A DNA stretch of 15,844 nt from Flavobacteriaceae bacterium (GCA_002693605.1 NZQO01000015.1:1-15844); one strand, 5' to 3'; positions 1 through 7,537 are shown, numbered from the stretch's first letter. The notes: generated by a model from the sequence alone, not told the origin. Numbers and translations are program-made.

Positions 1-525
1 AATGAAGGCAAGACCTTCGAGACCGCTACTTTTATCTGGGCGGCCGGTGTCACCGGAGCCCCCATAGCGGGCATCGACGGAAGGGCACTGGTTGAAAAGG
101 CAAATAGATATCGCGTAGACACCTATAACAGAATCGTGGGTCTGGAACACATTTATGCGGTGGGCGATATTGCGCTTATGGAAACCGACGATTTCCCGAA
201 GGGGCACCCGCAGGTTGCGCAACCTGCCATCCAGCAGGGTAAGCACCTGGGAAAGAACCTGAGCAGGCATTTAAAGGGCAAGCCAATGAAGCCTTTCGAT
301 TATTTCGATAAGGGTACGATGGCCACCGTTGGCCGTAACAAAGCGGTTTGCGATATCAAGGGGCTGCATTTGGGAGGAGCCTTTGCGTGGTTTTTATGGA
401 TGTTCGTGCACCTTTACTTCTTGGTGGGGTTTCGCAATAGGGTAGTCACATTTTTTAACTGGACCTATAGTTATATCAATTACGATAGGGCAGCACGCCT
501 TATCATTAGACCTTTCAAAAAATAA
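1..525 (+). CDS. ndh: Type II NADH dehydrogenase (NDH-2), C-terminal part; 5' end outside the window
   Basis: The frame is open from base 1 to the TAA at 523-525, giving about 174 residues of C-terminal protein. NDH-2 is a peripheral membrane flavoprotein that passes electrons from NADH to quinone without pumping protons. The visible signatures fit: an IWAAGV segment, the FAD-binding motif AVGDIA (residues 53-58 of the visible part), the PQVAQPAIQQGKH quinone-site segment, then a stretch of the type KGTMATVGR...AV, and the family's C-terminal membrane-associated region (AWFLWMFVHLYFLVGFRNR). The NADH-binding half and the start codon lie to the left of the window. It converges on the minus-strand gene that ends at 538, with only 12 nt between them. 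Family assignment is firm; the exact electron acceptor is inferred from the family. Confidence 0.93.
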   Translation, partial: NEGKTFETATFIWAAGVTGAPIAGIDGRALVEKANRYRVDTYNRIVGLEHIYAVGDIALMETDDFPKGHPQVAQPAIQQGKHLGKNLSRHLKGKPMKPFDYFDKGTMATVGRNKAVCDIKGLHLGGAFAWFLWMFVHLYFLVGFRNRVVTFFNWTYSYINYDRAARLIIRPFKK

Positions 526-537
526 AGGGGCCGAAAA

Positions 538-900
538 TTAGTCTAAGGTTACGGGCAGCGGACCTCCCATTCGCACAAAGGAGCCGCCAATTTCATCTAT
601 GTTTATATCGAGCTCATCAGATGTTTCGATTTTCTTCAAATTTACCTTTACCTCGTCATAGGTGTCTACCCCCTTCAAGTTCACATTTAGTTCGTCGTAG
701 GTATTTATATCCACCAAGCGGACATCTATGGTATTTGATTCTGAAATGGGAACCAATTGGTATTTTGGAGAGTTCATTTTGTCTTTATTCGCTTCGGAAG
801 CATACACGGTAGGCATGATTTCAATTTCCTGAAGAAGGTTTACACTTAGGCAAAATGCGATTATGGTAAGTACGATTCTAGTATAGGTATCGGTTTTCAT
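538..900 (-). CDS. Small exported protein of unknown function with 13-residue tandem repeats
   Basis: 120 residues with no family that I recognise. Residues 8-35 look like a signal sequence (hydrophobic stretch, then YASEA near a possible cleavage site). Residues 52-103 hold three clear 13-residue units and one weaker leading unit: INTYDELNVNLKG (65-77), VDTYDEVKVNLKK (78-90), IETSDELDINIDE (91-103), and ISESNTIDVRLVD (52-64). Hydrophobic residues alternate at unit positions 7, 9 and 11 next to acidic and Asn residues, which suggests short beta-strands in a solenoid or sheet. It ends with a Gly/Pro-rich tail. The gene lies 34 nt downstream of the cyclase gene on the same strand, so co-transcription is likely. 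A periplasmic or surface location is inferred. Confidence 0.75.
   Translation of the reverse strand: MKTDTYTRIVLTIIAFCLSVNLLQEIEIMPTVYASEANKDKMNSPKYQLVPISESNTIDVRLVDINTYDELNVNLKGVDTYDEVKVNLKKIETSDELDINIDEIGGSFVRMGGPLPVTLD
592..747 (-). repeat. Degenerate 39-bp tandem repeat, four units, inside the exported protein gene
   Basis: Four in-frame 39-bp units encode the 13-residue repeats of the small exported protein. The central two are most alike (TYDELNVNLK versus TYDEVKVNLK); the outer ones have diverged. The unit length keeps the frame, so copy-number changes would not break the gene. Confidence 0.7.
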
Positions 901-934
901 GGCGACTAATTTTAGAGTGTCCCACTAAAATAAG

Positions 935-2047
935 TTAATTTTCCTTGGTATAGGTTACCAACCCGATTTCCTCGCTCTTTCCACGTAGTTTTTCCTCGCC
1001 AACACTATGGCGGGTCACTCCCTTAGGAAGGTTGTATGCCACATTGGCAAACGCCTCAGATGCCAAAATCTTCACCCCAAGTTCATTGCACATAGCCTGT
1101 ATTCGCGAAGTGGTGTTCAATACATCGCCCGAAAAGGCAATATCGCGTTTTATCTGCCCAATTTCGCCCACCATGATCGGTCCATAGTGGTAGCCTACCT
1201 TAAACTCAGGTGACACCCCGTATTTGCGAAGGTAGCGGCCCGACTTGTACTCTAAGATGCGCTGCATGCTATAATAGCACTGAATGGCATTGCCCCGTTT
1301 AAGACCGTGCTTCATTTTCCAGGAAACTACGACCTCATCGCCCACATATTGGTACACCTCTCCCCGCGTTTGCACGATAGCCGGAGCAATATCCCTGAAG
1401 AAATCTTTCAGGAAGTTAAAGTATTTTTGCTCGCCCAGGGTTTCGGCTATGCCCGTGGCATTCTTAATATCGGCAAACATGAAGATGCGCCTTTCGTGCT
1501 TTGGGTGAAAGTAGCGCCCCAGCAGATAGTCTACAAAAACCCCCGGCCCATACTTGTCGTTTACCATTAAAACAATAAGGGTGCTGATTACAATAAAGAG
1601 CCAGATGATGAAGTTCTTCAGAAAAAGCCAAGTACCAAAAAAGACATATAGTTCTGAAACTACGTCGATATGGTAAAAGGGCACGGCAAATTCCTCACTA
1701 TAGAAATAAAGTGCCCCGATGGTACTCACCAAAAAGGCGGCGCCGATATAGGTGATAACGATATAGACCAAGGCTTTCCAAAAAGCATGTTTCCTAAGCC
1801 AACGTTCCATTAGGTTGATGGTTACAATGCCGCCAATAATACCGGCCGTAACCGAAAAGATCAGGTTTGCGTAGAATGCCTGCTTAAAATCAAAGGCCGA
1901 ACTCAGGATATCGTTGCTGGCCAAGGTAAAGAACTCGTAAAAAAATATGATATTCGCAATAACCACCCACGACACGAGGATCCAGAATGCCCGTCGGGCA
2001 TAAAACCATAATTGTCTGAAGGTGTAGCGCTTAAATCGGGGCTTCAT
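935..2047 (-). CDS. Membrane-anchored class III adenylate/guanylate cyclase
   Basis: 370 residues. Four hydrophobic segments (about 20-40, 60-80, 91-115, 135-162) form a membrane anchor, followed by a cytoplasmic class III cyclase domain (about 185-345). The two metal-binding aspartates are D193 in FADIKNAT and D237 in YVGDEVV. The transition-state residues N311 and R315 are in NTTSR, and D302 in RDIAF matches the aspartate that contacts adenine in adenylate cyclases. The partner position, usually Lys for ATP or Glu for GTP, reads Gln (Q233). Catalysis is therefore likely but base preference is uncertain; cAMP is the better guess because of D302. It starts 6 nt downstream of the YdeI-like gene, so the two are probably one transcript. 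The input that the four-helix anchor senses is unknown. Confidence 0.9.
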   Translation of the reverse strand: MKPRFKRYTFRQLWFYARRAFWILVSWVVIANIIFFYEFFTLASNDILSSAFDFKQAFYANLIFSVTAGIIGGIVTINLMERWLRKHAFWKALVYIVITYIGAAFLVSTIGALYFYSEEFAVPFYHIDVVSELYVFFGTWLFLKNFIIWLFIVISTLIVLMVNDKYGPGVFVDYLLGRYFHPKHERRIFMFADIKNATGIAETLGEQKYFNFLKDFFRDIAPAIVQTRGEVYQYVGDEVVVSWKMKHGLKRGNAIQCYYSMQRILEYKSGRYLRKYGVSPEFKVGYHYGPIMVGEIGQIKRDIAFSGDVLNTTSRIQAMCNELGVKILASEAFANVAYNLPKGVTRHSVGEEKLRGKSEEIGLVTYTKEN

Positions 2048-2053
2048 TCGGTA

Positions 2054-2650
2054 CTAACTGTTTTTGTATTTGTCATTCAGGCCCTTGCCATCCTCTATAA
2101 GGGGTATGCACTTATCCAATCGGCGGCGCTTGGTAGCATCTTGCTTAGCGGTGGCGATATATTCTGCATATTCCCGTTGCTTTCCGGGTGTTAGGGTTAG
2201 AAAGGCAGCGTTCAGCTTGGCATTATCGGTCAAGGCTTGGCGCAACAGCGGTGGTAAGGTAAGTTTCTTTTTTCGCTCGGGCGTAAGCTCCTTGCCTGCT
2301 TTTGCATTTGAAATGGCCTCCAAGACATAGTCCCTAACCAAATCGACATTCACCGAATCCCCTTCCTCGAATCGCCATTGCCGCAGGGCCTTGGTGGTGC
2401 CCTCCTGTGCATTTATCAATTTATTTTCTGAATCTTCCAAAAACACCCCTTGGTGAAACCAAACGGCGCAGTGGTTCTTGAACCCGGCCAAACCGGCCAC
2501 GAGCTTGCCATTATAGGTATAGTGCGGTGTACCCCATTTAACAGTTTCCTCTAGCTCGGTTTCCCGAAAAACGGAGCGTAGCGTATCTAGAACACCTGCC
2601 CACTGGGCGTGTTTGCGCAAATAGTTCTCAATTTTATGATCATCGGTCAT
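2054..2650 (-). CDS. YdeI/OmpD-associated family protein with N-terminal DUF1801-like domain
   Basis: 198 residues, no signal peptide, so cytoplasmic. The N-terminal half (about 8-110; VKWGTPHYTYNGKLVAGLAGFKNHCAVWF) resembles the DUF1801/YdhG fold. The C-terminal part (about 130-198; LPPLLRQAL, then FLTLTPGKQREYAEYIATAKQ) is the YdeI/OmpD-associated helical region, with a basic KRRRLDKC segment near the end. Biochemical function is unproven; some relatives have been linked to bacteriocin or envelope stress. It is the first gene of a minus-strand group with the cyclase (6-nt gap). The ATG at 2650 is the only start that preserves the usual N-terminus. Confidence 0.82.
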   Translation of the reverse strand: MTDDHKIENYLRKHAQWAGVLDTLRSVFRETELEETVKWGTPHYTYNGKLVAGLAGFKNHCAVWFHQGVFLEDSENKLINAQEGTTKALRQWRFEEGDSVNVDLVRDYVLEAISNAKAGKELTPERKKKLTLPPLLRQALTDNAKLNAAFLTLTPGKQREYAEYIATAKQDATKRRRLDKCIPLIEDGKGLNDKYKNS

Positions 2651-2669
2651 GATACCCGGTTGTTTAGGT

Positions 2670-2677
2670 CGAAGATA
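2670..2677 (-). promoter_or_regulatory. Possible -7 box for the YdeI-cyclase group
   Basis: Read on the minus strand this is TATCTTCG, one mismatch from the Bacteroidota -7 consensus TAnnTTTG, 19 nt upstream of the ATG at 2650. A CTTTAG at about 2700-2705 is a poor but possible -33 element. Weak evidence, based on position and similarity only. Confidence 0.3.
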
Positions 2678-2726
2678 CCATTTTTTGAGTGCCGTAGTTC
2701 TAAAGAAACGTTATAATTGGCGTGCT

Positions 2727-2756
2727 TCAGTTGGGCGTGGATATTTGACAGTTCGG
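2727..2756 (+). promoter_or_regulatory. Predicted LytTR binding site A, upstream of the TonB receptor gene
   Basis: Two 9-bp direct repeats, TCAGTTGGG (2727-2735) and ACAGTTCGG (2748-2756), have a 12-bp gap and a 21-bp pitch. Both match the published LytTR consensus [TA][AC][CA]GTTN[AG][TG] at all nine positions. The LytTR regulator encoded at 9018-9773 is the obvious candidate to bind it. The second repeat lies 33 nt before a -7-like box. Confidence 0.75.
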
Positions 2757-2766
2757 TACTTTTTAT

Positions 2767-2797
2767 TCGGAAAATGGCTGAAAACTACCCACTTTTG
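2767..2797 (+). promoter_or_regulatory. Predicted activator-dependent promoter of the TonB receptor gene
   Basis: CACTTTTG at 2790-2797 is one mismatch from TAnnTTTG. The -33 position (2767-2770, TCGG) shows no TTTG, which fits a promoter that needs an activator bound at site A. The box lies 29 nt before the ATG at 2819, allowing a short leader. Confidence 0.5.
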
Positions 2798-2818
2798 AAA
2801 TAGCAAAACCAACCTGTC

Positions 2819-4984
2819 ATGAAAATTAACTTTACATCGAACGTCATAATTTTCCTCGCGCTACTTTCCACTTCCAGGATAATTTCACAAGAGTCAATAT
2901 ACGGAATTGTTACCCAGAAAAACGGAACGCCCATTCTGGGTGCCAATGTTTACCTGGAGGGCACTTACGACGGCACCTCGACCGGCGTGGATGGTACCTT
3001 TTCCTTTGAAACTTCCGAAACGGGCGTTCAAACCCTGCTAATTTCGTATGTTTCCTTTGAAACGAAGACAGTGACCGCCCAGGTGAACGAGATGCGGGAT
3101 TTGAAAATAGTACTGCGGGACGATGTCAATTCACTTGAAACGGTGGTACTTTCGGCAGGAACTTTCGAGGCGAGCGACAATAGCAAGGTATCTGTGCTGA
3201 AACCCCTCGATGTGGTGACCACCGCGAGCGCGCTAGGCGATTTTGTGGGCGCATTGCAGACCTTGCCCGGCACCACCACCGTGGCCGAAGATGGCCGACT
3301 CTTCGTGCGTGGGGGAGATGCGGGTGAAACTCAGATTTTCATAGATGGCATTCGCGTTTTTACCCCATACACGCCAACCACGAACAATATTCCTACGCGC
3401 GGAAGGTACAGCCCCTTCCTCTTTGATGGGATTACCTTTTCCACCGGCGGTTATTCCGCCGAGTACGGACAGGCGCTCTCCTCGGTCTTATTGCTCAACA
3501 CGATCGACGAGCCCGATCAGGAAAAAACGGAAATCGCCGCTATGAGCGTAGGCGGGGGCGTGGGAAATACTCAAAAATGGGATGAAAGCTCGCTTAGCGT
3601 GAATGCTTCCTATATAAACCTCGCGCCATACATTGCGGCCTTTCCCGATAGAAACGATTGGGAAAAACCATTCGAGGCGCTTGCCGGGGAAAGCGTTTTT
3701 AGAAAAAAAACCGAGAATGGTTTATTTAAATGGTACGGGGCCTTCGATACTACCAATTTTGAATTGACACAAGAAGACATCAATGATCCGGAGGGGGTAC
3801 GCTTCGGTTTGAAAAATTACAATTTCTACACCAATGCAAATTACGGGGTTGCTTTGGGAAATAAATGGAAGGCCTTCGTAGGGGGCAGTTATACCTATAG
3901 CCGTACCGATATTGGCATACAAGCCAGTGATATTGGAAATAAGGAAAATTCGGTGCATGTTAAGACCGCCTTTCGGAAACGATTCAGCAATAGGGTGAAA
4001 TGGCATTTTGGCGCCGAACAATTCGTGACCGATTTTAATGAGGATTTTTCCGAGGATGCAAGTCGGGCCCAATACGGTTTCCAAAATAATATTTCCGCTG
4101 CATTTACCGAAATTGACCTAATATTTTCGCGCAACCTTGCACTTAAGGTAGGGCTGCGTGCCGAGTATAGTCCGTTGTTCAGGGAAACCACCCTTTCCCC
4201 GAGAACTTCCCTCGCCTACAAGACGGGAAAGGACAGCCAGGTATCGATAGCCTACGGCGACTTCTATCAGCAGCCAGGGAGCGATATCCTGAAATTTTCA
4301 ACCAATTTACAGGCCCGAAAGACGCAGCATTATATACTCAATTACCAATACGTAGCGAATAACCGGATTTTTCGTGCCGAGGCCTACCATAAGCAATACG
4401 AGAACCTGGTTGCCTACACAACCAAAATGCCAACTTTTGATAGCTCGTTTAGCAACGAAGGCAATGGGTATGCGAAAGGGATTGATATTTTTTGGAGGGA
4501 CAGTGAGTCATTCAGAAACTTGGATTACTGGGTTAGCTACTCCTGGTTGGACAGTGAGCGCAAGTACCAGGATTATGCGAACAGGGCGCAGCCGCCCTTT
4601 GCCAATTCGCACAACCTTTCGGTAGTGACGAAGTACTGGGTAGACAGCTGGAAGAGCCAGCTGGGCTTTAGCTACCAATTTGCCAGCGGCCGCAGCTATA
4701 CTAACCCTAACGAGCCAGGATTTTTGCAAGCGAGGACCAAAGCCTTTAACAATCTAAGCGTTAATTGGGCTTATTTACTGGCTCCCCAAAAAATACTGTA
4801 CCTCTCGGTAAATAACGTGCTCGGATATAATAACATAAACGGTTACCAATATGCGAATACGCCTACGGCCAACGGCAACTTTAATCGCCGTGCGCTCCGT
4901 CCGGCTGCGGACCAGTTCTTTTTCGTAGGATTTTTCTGGACGATAAGCGAGGATGGCAGCGACAACCAATTGGATAACTTATAA
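2819..4984 (+). CDS. TonB-dependent outer-membrane receptor with carboxypeptidase-regulatory-like N-domain
   Basis: 721 residues. A signal peptide ends near residue 24 (IISQ). It is followed by a CarboxypepD_reg-like beta-sandwich (about 27-105; GTPILGANVYLEGT, then DGTFSF), typical of Bacteroidota receptors. Next is a plug domain (about 107-230) with LFVRGGDAGETQIFIDGI at 161-178 and GGYSAEYGQALSSVL at 210-224, then a beta-barrel to the end. The last aromatic strand (FFFVGFFWTI) is followed by an acidic tail of about 12 residues, so the extreme C-terminus is not the usual Phe/Trp. It imports a bulky substrate across the outer membrane using TonB energy; the substrate cannot be read from the sequence. 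There is no adjacent SusD, so it is not a standard polysaccharide locus. It is preceded by predicted LytTR site A and probably belongs to the regulon of the kinase and regulator downstream. Confidence 0.92.
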   Translation: MKINFTSNVIIFLALLSTSRIISQESIYGIVTQKNGTPILGANVYLEGTYDGTSTGVDGTFSFETSETGVQTLLISYVSFETKTVTAQVNEMRDLKIVLRDDVNSLETVVLSAGTFEASDNSKVSVLKPLDVVTTASALGDFVGALQTLPGTTTVAEDGRLFVRGGDAGETQIFIDGIRVFTPYTPTTNNIPTRGRYSPFLFDGITFSTGGYSAEYGQALSSVLLLNTIDEPDQEKTEIAAMSVGGGVGNTQKWDESSLSVNASYINLAPYIAAFPDRNDWEKPFEALAGESVFRKKTENGLFKWYGAFDTTNFELTQEDINDPEGVRFGLKNYNFYTNANYGVALGNKWKAFVGGSYTYSRTDIGIQASDIGNKENSVHVKTAFRKRFSNRVKWHFGAEQFVTDFNEDFSEDASRAQYGFQNNISAAFTEIDLIFSRNLALKVGLRAEYSPLFRETTLSPRTSLAYKTGKDSQVSIAYGDFYQQPGSDILKFSTNLQARKTQHYILNYQYVANNRIFRAEAYHKQYENLVAYTTKMPTFDSSFSNEGNGYAKGIDIFWRDSESFRNLDYWVSYSWLDSERKYQDYANRAQPPFANSHNLSVVTKYWVDSWKSQLGFSYQFASGRSYTNPNEPGFLQARTKAFNNLSVNWAYLLAPQKILYLSVNNVLGYNNINGYQYANTPTANGNFNRRALRPAADQFFFVGFFWTISEDGSDNQLDNL

Positions 4985-4988
4985 ACCA

Positions 4989-5018
4989 ACGGTTCGTCCC
5001 CACTTTTTGACAGTTCGG
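4989..5018 (+). promoter_or_regulatory. Predicted LytTR binding site B, upstream of the DUF2141-TPR-kinase operon
   Basis: ACGGTTCGT (4989-4997) and ACAGTTCGG (5010-5018) form direct repeats with a 12-bp gap and 21-bp pitch. The first differs from the LytTR consensus only at position 3; the second matches fully. The 15 nt TTTGACAGTTCGGTA around the second repeat is identical to that at site A. The site begins 4 nt after the TonB receptor stop codon. Confidence 0.75.
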
Positions 5019-5028
5019 TATAGTTCCT

Positions 5029-5059
5029 TTTGAAAACCCCGATTACACTTACATCTTTG
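5029..5059 (+). promoter_or_regulatory. Predicted promoter of the DUF2141-TPR-kinase operon
   Basis: TTTG (5029-5032), 19 nt, then CATCTTTG (5052-5059): a good Bacteroidota -33/-7 pair with one mismatch in the -7 box. The -7 box starts exactly 33 nt after the second repeat of site B, the same geometry as at sites A and C. Confidence 0.55.
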
Positions 5060-5090
5060 TAAAGATTTTAACCACTAACACCTCACTATT

Positions 5091-5504
5091 ATGAAACTTG
5101 TACTATTGATTTTAACCTTCACTTTGGCCGCTATCGGCTGTATGGCACAGAATACCATAACTGTAAACATGAAAGGTTTTGATTCGAACGAGGGCACCGT
5201 CCGGGTGGGCCTGTACGACAAGACAGGCGATTTTCTCAACAAGGCCTATAAAAGCCGTTCTTCGGAAATTTCAGAAAAAATGGCCGCCGTTACATTTACC
5301 GATGTTCCCGATGGCACCTACGCCATTTCGTGCTTTCATGATCAAAATAATGACGGCGAACTCGATATGTTCATGGGCGTGATGCCGGCCGAGGACTATG
5401 GCTGCTCCAATGGGGCTAAGGGTTTCTTCGGCCCGCCAAAATGGGAAGATGCGAAGTTCGTATTAACGGGTGGTAAGACGAAAACGGTCAACATTAGCTT
5501 GTAA
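5091..5504 (+). CDS. DUF2141 domain protein, exported
   Basis: 137 residues. The hydrophobic N-terminus (1-20) is a signal peptide. Cleavage after MAQ (residue 20) is likeliest, though C17 in AAIGC could be a weak lipobox. The rest is a single DUF2141 domain: VPDGTYAIS (72-80), FHDQNNDGELD (82-92), then MPAEDYGCSNGAKGFFGPPKWEDAKF (99-123, described by its conserved YG.SN and FGPP cores). The D84-x-N86-x-D88-G-E90-x-D92 spacing resembles a calcium-binding loop, which is an inference. The family has no established biochemical function. It is the first gene of an operon with the TPR-like protein (36-nt gap) and the histidine kinase, which suggests a periplasmic role tied to signalling. Confidence 0.88.
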   Translation: MKLVLLILTFTLAAIGCMAQNTITVNMKGFDSNEGTVRVGLYDKTGDFLNKAYKSRSSEISEKMAAVTFTDVPDGTYAISCFHDQNNDGELDMFMGVMPAEDYGCSNGAKGFFGPPKWEDAKFVLTGGKTKTVNISL

Positions 5505-5540
5505 ATTAATCTTTTAAATAAAATTCAAACTTCAGAACTC

Positions 5541-6167
5541 ATGAAACATCTTATATTGATAACGCTTACGTTGCTCGCCCTATCGGCTTCCGGGCAATCC
5601 AATTATGAAAAGGGAATGCAGAAGGCATTCGATCTTTGGTCTGAACAGAAAACCACCGAGGCCGCCAACTTGTTCGAGCGCATTGCCCAAGCGGAACCCG
5701 ACGACTGGCTACCTCCGTTTTATGTGGCACAAATACATGTGCTCTCTAGTTTTTCGGAAAAGGACAAGGAAAAAATGATACAGCACATGAAAACAGCGCG
5801 CGATTTCCTGAACGATGCACAGAGGCTTACACAGGACAATGCCGAGATGCTCGTGCTCGAGGCGCAGCTGCTTACGGCCTGGGTGGTTTACGATGGGCAG
5901 CAGTACGGGATGAAATATTCTTCCAAAATAGCCGACCTTTACCAAAAAGCATCACAATTGGCACCCAATAACCCTAGGGTGGTGCTGGGTAAGGCCGAAT
6001 GGGATATGGGGTCGGCAAGGTATTTTGGGAAACCCACACAGCTGTACTGCGAGGACATTGCCCGCGCCTTGCAACTTTTCACTACCTTTAAACCAGCGGG
6101 TCCATTCCATCCGCAGGGCGGCAAGGAGTACGCCCAGCAGGTGTGGGAACAAAATTGTAACCAATAA
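5541..6167 (+). CDS. Exported TPR-like protein of unknown function
   Basis: 208 residues with a signal peptide ending near ALSASGQ (residue 19). Helical, TPR-like segments are visible at about 22-52 (YEKGMQKAFDLWSEQKTTEAANLFERIAQAEP), 55-95, 100-140 and 143-182, with the typical Ala, Leu and Tyr spacing. A YCEDIARAL segment with C170 and C206 near the end leaves room for a disulphide. It has no enzymatic motif and is probably a periplasmic scaffold or partner protein. The ATG of the histidine kinase follows its stop codon after 3 nt, so translation of the two is likely coupled, and it may be the periplasmic partner of the kinase. That role is inferred from context only. Confidence 0.78.
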   Translation: MKHLILITLTLLALSASGQSNYEKGMQKAFDLWSEQKTTEAANLFERIAQAEPDDWLPPFYVAQIHVLSSFSEKDKEKMIQHMKTARDFLNDAQRLTQDNAEMLVLEAQLLTAWVVYDGQQYGMKYSSKIADLYQKASQLAPNNPRVVLGKAEWDMGSARYFGKPTQLYCEDIARALQLFTTFKPAGPFHPQGGKEYAQQVWEQNCNQ

Positions 6168-6170
6168 CCA

Positions 6171-7505
6171 ATGACACGATTTTTCAAGGAACTGGGGAAA
6201 GCTTTCTTCGTTGGGACACTCATCTTTATTGTACTAGGTGTTATCCAATATTTTAGCGGGGTCCAGATCAATTCGGGCAAGGAACTGCTCAGGAGGTTTC
6301 TCTATAACCAGCTCTACTCGGTGGTGCTTTATATGGCGAACGCCTATTTAATAATGTACTATGTAGTAGATAAGTATAAATTGTCGCTGTACAAGTGGAA
6401 AAACCTGTGGAAGGCTGCCTTGGGAAATATTATCGTTACCGTTGCCATGCTCTTCCTATTGCGTTTGTTCGATGAAGTCTTCATACAGGGTGCCACCTTG
6501 CTCGGATTTCTTGCCGATCAGGAGATAGGCTATTACTTGATTTCCTTTATCATCTCGATGGTCGTAGTGGCCATTTTCTACGGATTCTTCTATTATAAAT
6601 TCGTGCAGGAAAAAAGGGTCAAGGAACAGAAAATCATTGCGGGAGCGGCCTCGGCCCAGTTCGATGCCCTTAAAAATCAACTGGATCCCCATTTTCTCTT
6701 CAACAGCCTAAATGTACTTACCAGCTTGATAGAGGAAAATCCAGAGGCTGCAACACGGTTCACTACGGCACTTTCAAAAGTGTACCGCTACGTCTTGGAG
6801 CAGAAGAACAAGCAATTGGTAACTGTAGAGGAAGAACTCTCCTTCGCCAAACTGTATATGAGCCTCATTAATATGCGCTTTGAGGATAGCATTGTTTTTG
6901 ATTATCCGCGGCAGCTTGCCAATCCAGCGGCCAAGGTGGTGCCATTGTCGCTTCAGCTATTGCTGGAAAATGCCGTTAAGCACAACCAGGTAACGCCCAC
7001 CAAGAAATTATACATTTCAATCTATGAGGAAGACGGCAACCTGGTTATCAAGAACAATTACCAACCAAAGCAGGTGGTGAAGGAGAGCAGTGGGGTAGGG
7101 CTCCGCAACATAAGGCAGCGCTATTACCTATTAACCAATAGGCCCGTCACCATTCGTCAGGATAATTCATATTTCATCATCTCCATACCTATGCTCACCC
7201 AAGAAACGATGACGGTGCAATCGGCCGACGGCTATATTTCTGAAAAAAAATACGCACGCGCCAAGGAGCGGGTAGAAAAGCTAAAGGGCTTTTACATACA
7301 TTTGGCCATCTATCTATTCTTCGTACCGGTTTTTATCTGGCTAAACCTCAAATCGGGTACCAATTTTCCCTGGGCGCTGTTTCCCATTGCGGGCTGGGGG
7401 TTTGGGGTGCTTGGCCACGCGGCCGAGACCTTCAACTACAATCCGTTTTTTGGAAAGGAGTGGGAAGCGCGGAAAATAAGGGAATTGATGGATAAAGAGG
7501 ACTAA
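6171..7505 (+). CDS. LytS-type sensor histidine kinase with fused C-terminal 2TM domain
   Basis: 444 residues. Four N-terminal membrane segments (about 12-30, 47-66, 82-99, 119-141) are joined by short loops, so there is no large extracellular sensor. Then comes the His_kinase dimer/phosphoacceptor region with H174 in LDPHFLFNSL, a HATPase region with the N-box LLLENAVKHN (N267), and the G-box SSGVGLRN (306-313). Unlike usual kinases, the protein continues past the ATPase with a 2TM domain (356-441) carrying two more membrane helices and the WEARKIREL tail motif. The 2TM part is about two thirds identical by eye to the protein encoded at 7605-7889. The likely partner is the LytTR regulator at 9018-9773. 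It is the last gene of the operon driven from site B. Confidence 0.93.
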   Translation: MTRFFKELGKAFFVGTLIFIVLGVIQYFSGVQINSGKELLRRFLYNQLYSVVLYMANAYLIMYYVVDKYKLSLYKWKNLWKAALGNIIVTVAMLFLLRLFDEVFIQGATLLGFLADQEIGYYLISFIISMVVVAIFYGFFYYKFVQEKRVKEQKIIAGAASAQFDALKNQLDPHFLFNSLNVLTSLIEENPEAATRFTTALSKVYRYVLEQKNKQLVTVEEELSFAKLYMSLINMRFEDSIVFDYPRQLANPAAKVVPLSLQLLLENAVKHNQVTPTKKLYISIYEEDGNLVIKNNYQPKQVVKESSGVGLRNIRQRYYLLTNRPVTIRQDNSYFIISIPMLTQETMTVQSADGYISEKKYARAKERVEKLKGFYIHLAIYLFFVPVFIWLNLKSGTNFPWALFPIAGWGFGVLGHAAETFNYNPFFGKEWEARKIRELMDKED

Positions 7506-7507
7506 TT

Positions 7508-7537
7508 ACAGTTGGGCACCCAAATGCTACAGTTGGG
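7508..7537 (+). promoter_or_regulatory. Predicted LytTR binding site C, upstream of the 2TM-response regulator operon
   Basis: ACAGTTGGG occurs twice without a mismatch (7508-7516 and 7529-7537), again with a 12-bp gap and a 21-bp pitch, both matching the LytTR consensus fully. It starts 2 nt after the kinase stop codon. This is the cleanest of the three sites, and it precedes the regulator's own operon, which predicts autoregulation. Confidence 0.78.

Noticed and set aside
910..930. Hairpin TTTTAG.../...CTAAAA between the cyclase gene and the small exported protein gene
   Set aside because: The stem is AT-rich with a 2-nt bulge and lacks a proper T-tract on the minus strand; it is too weak to call a terminator.
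7511..7537. Hairpins TTGGG/CCCAA and ACCCAA/TTGGGT between the kinase and 2TM genes, as a terminator
   Set aside because: They are short, not followed directly by a T-run, and explained as a by-product of the GTTGGG direct repeats of LytTR site C.
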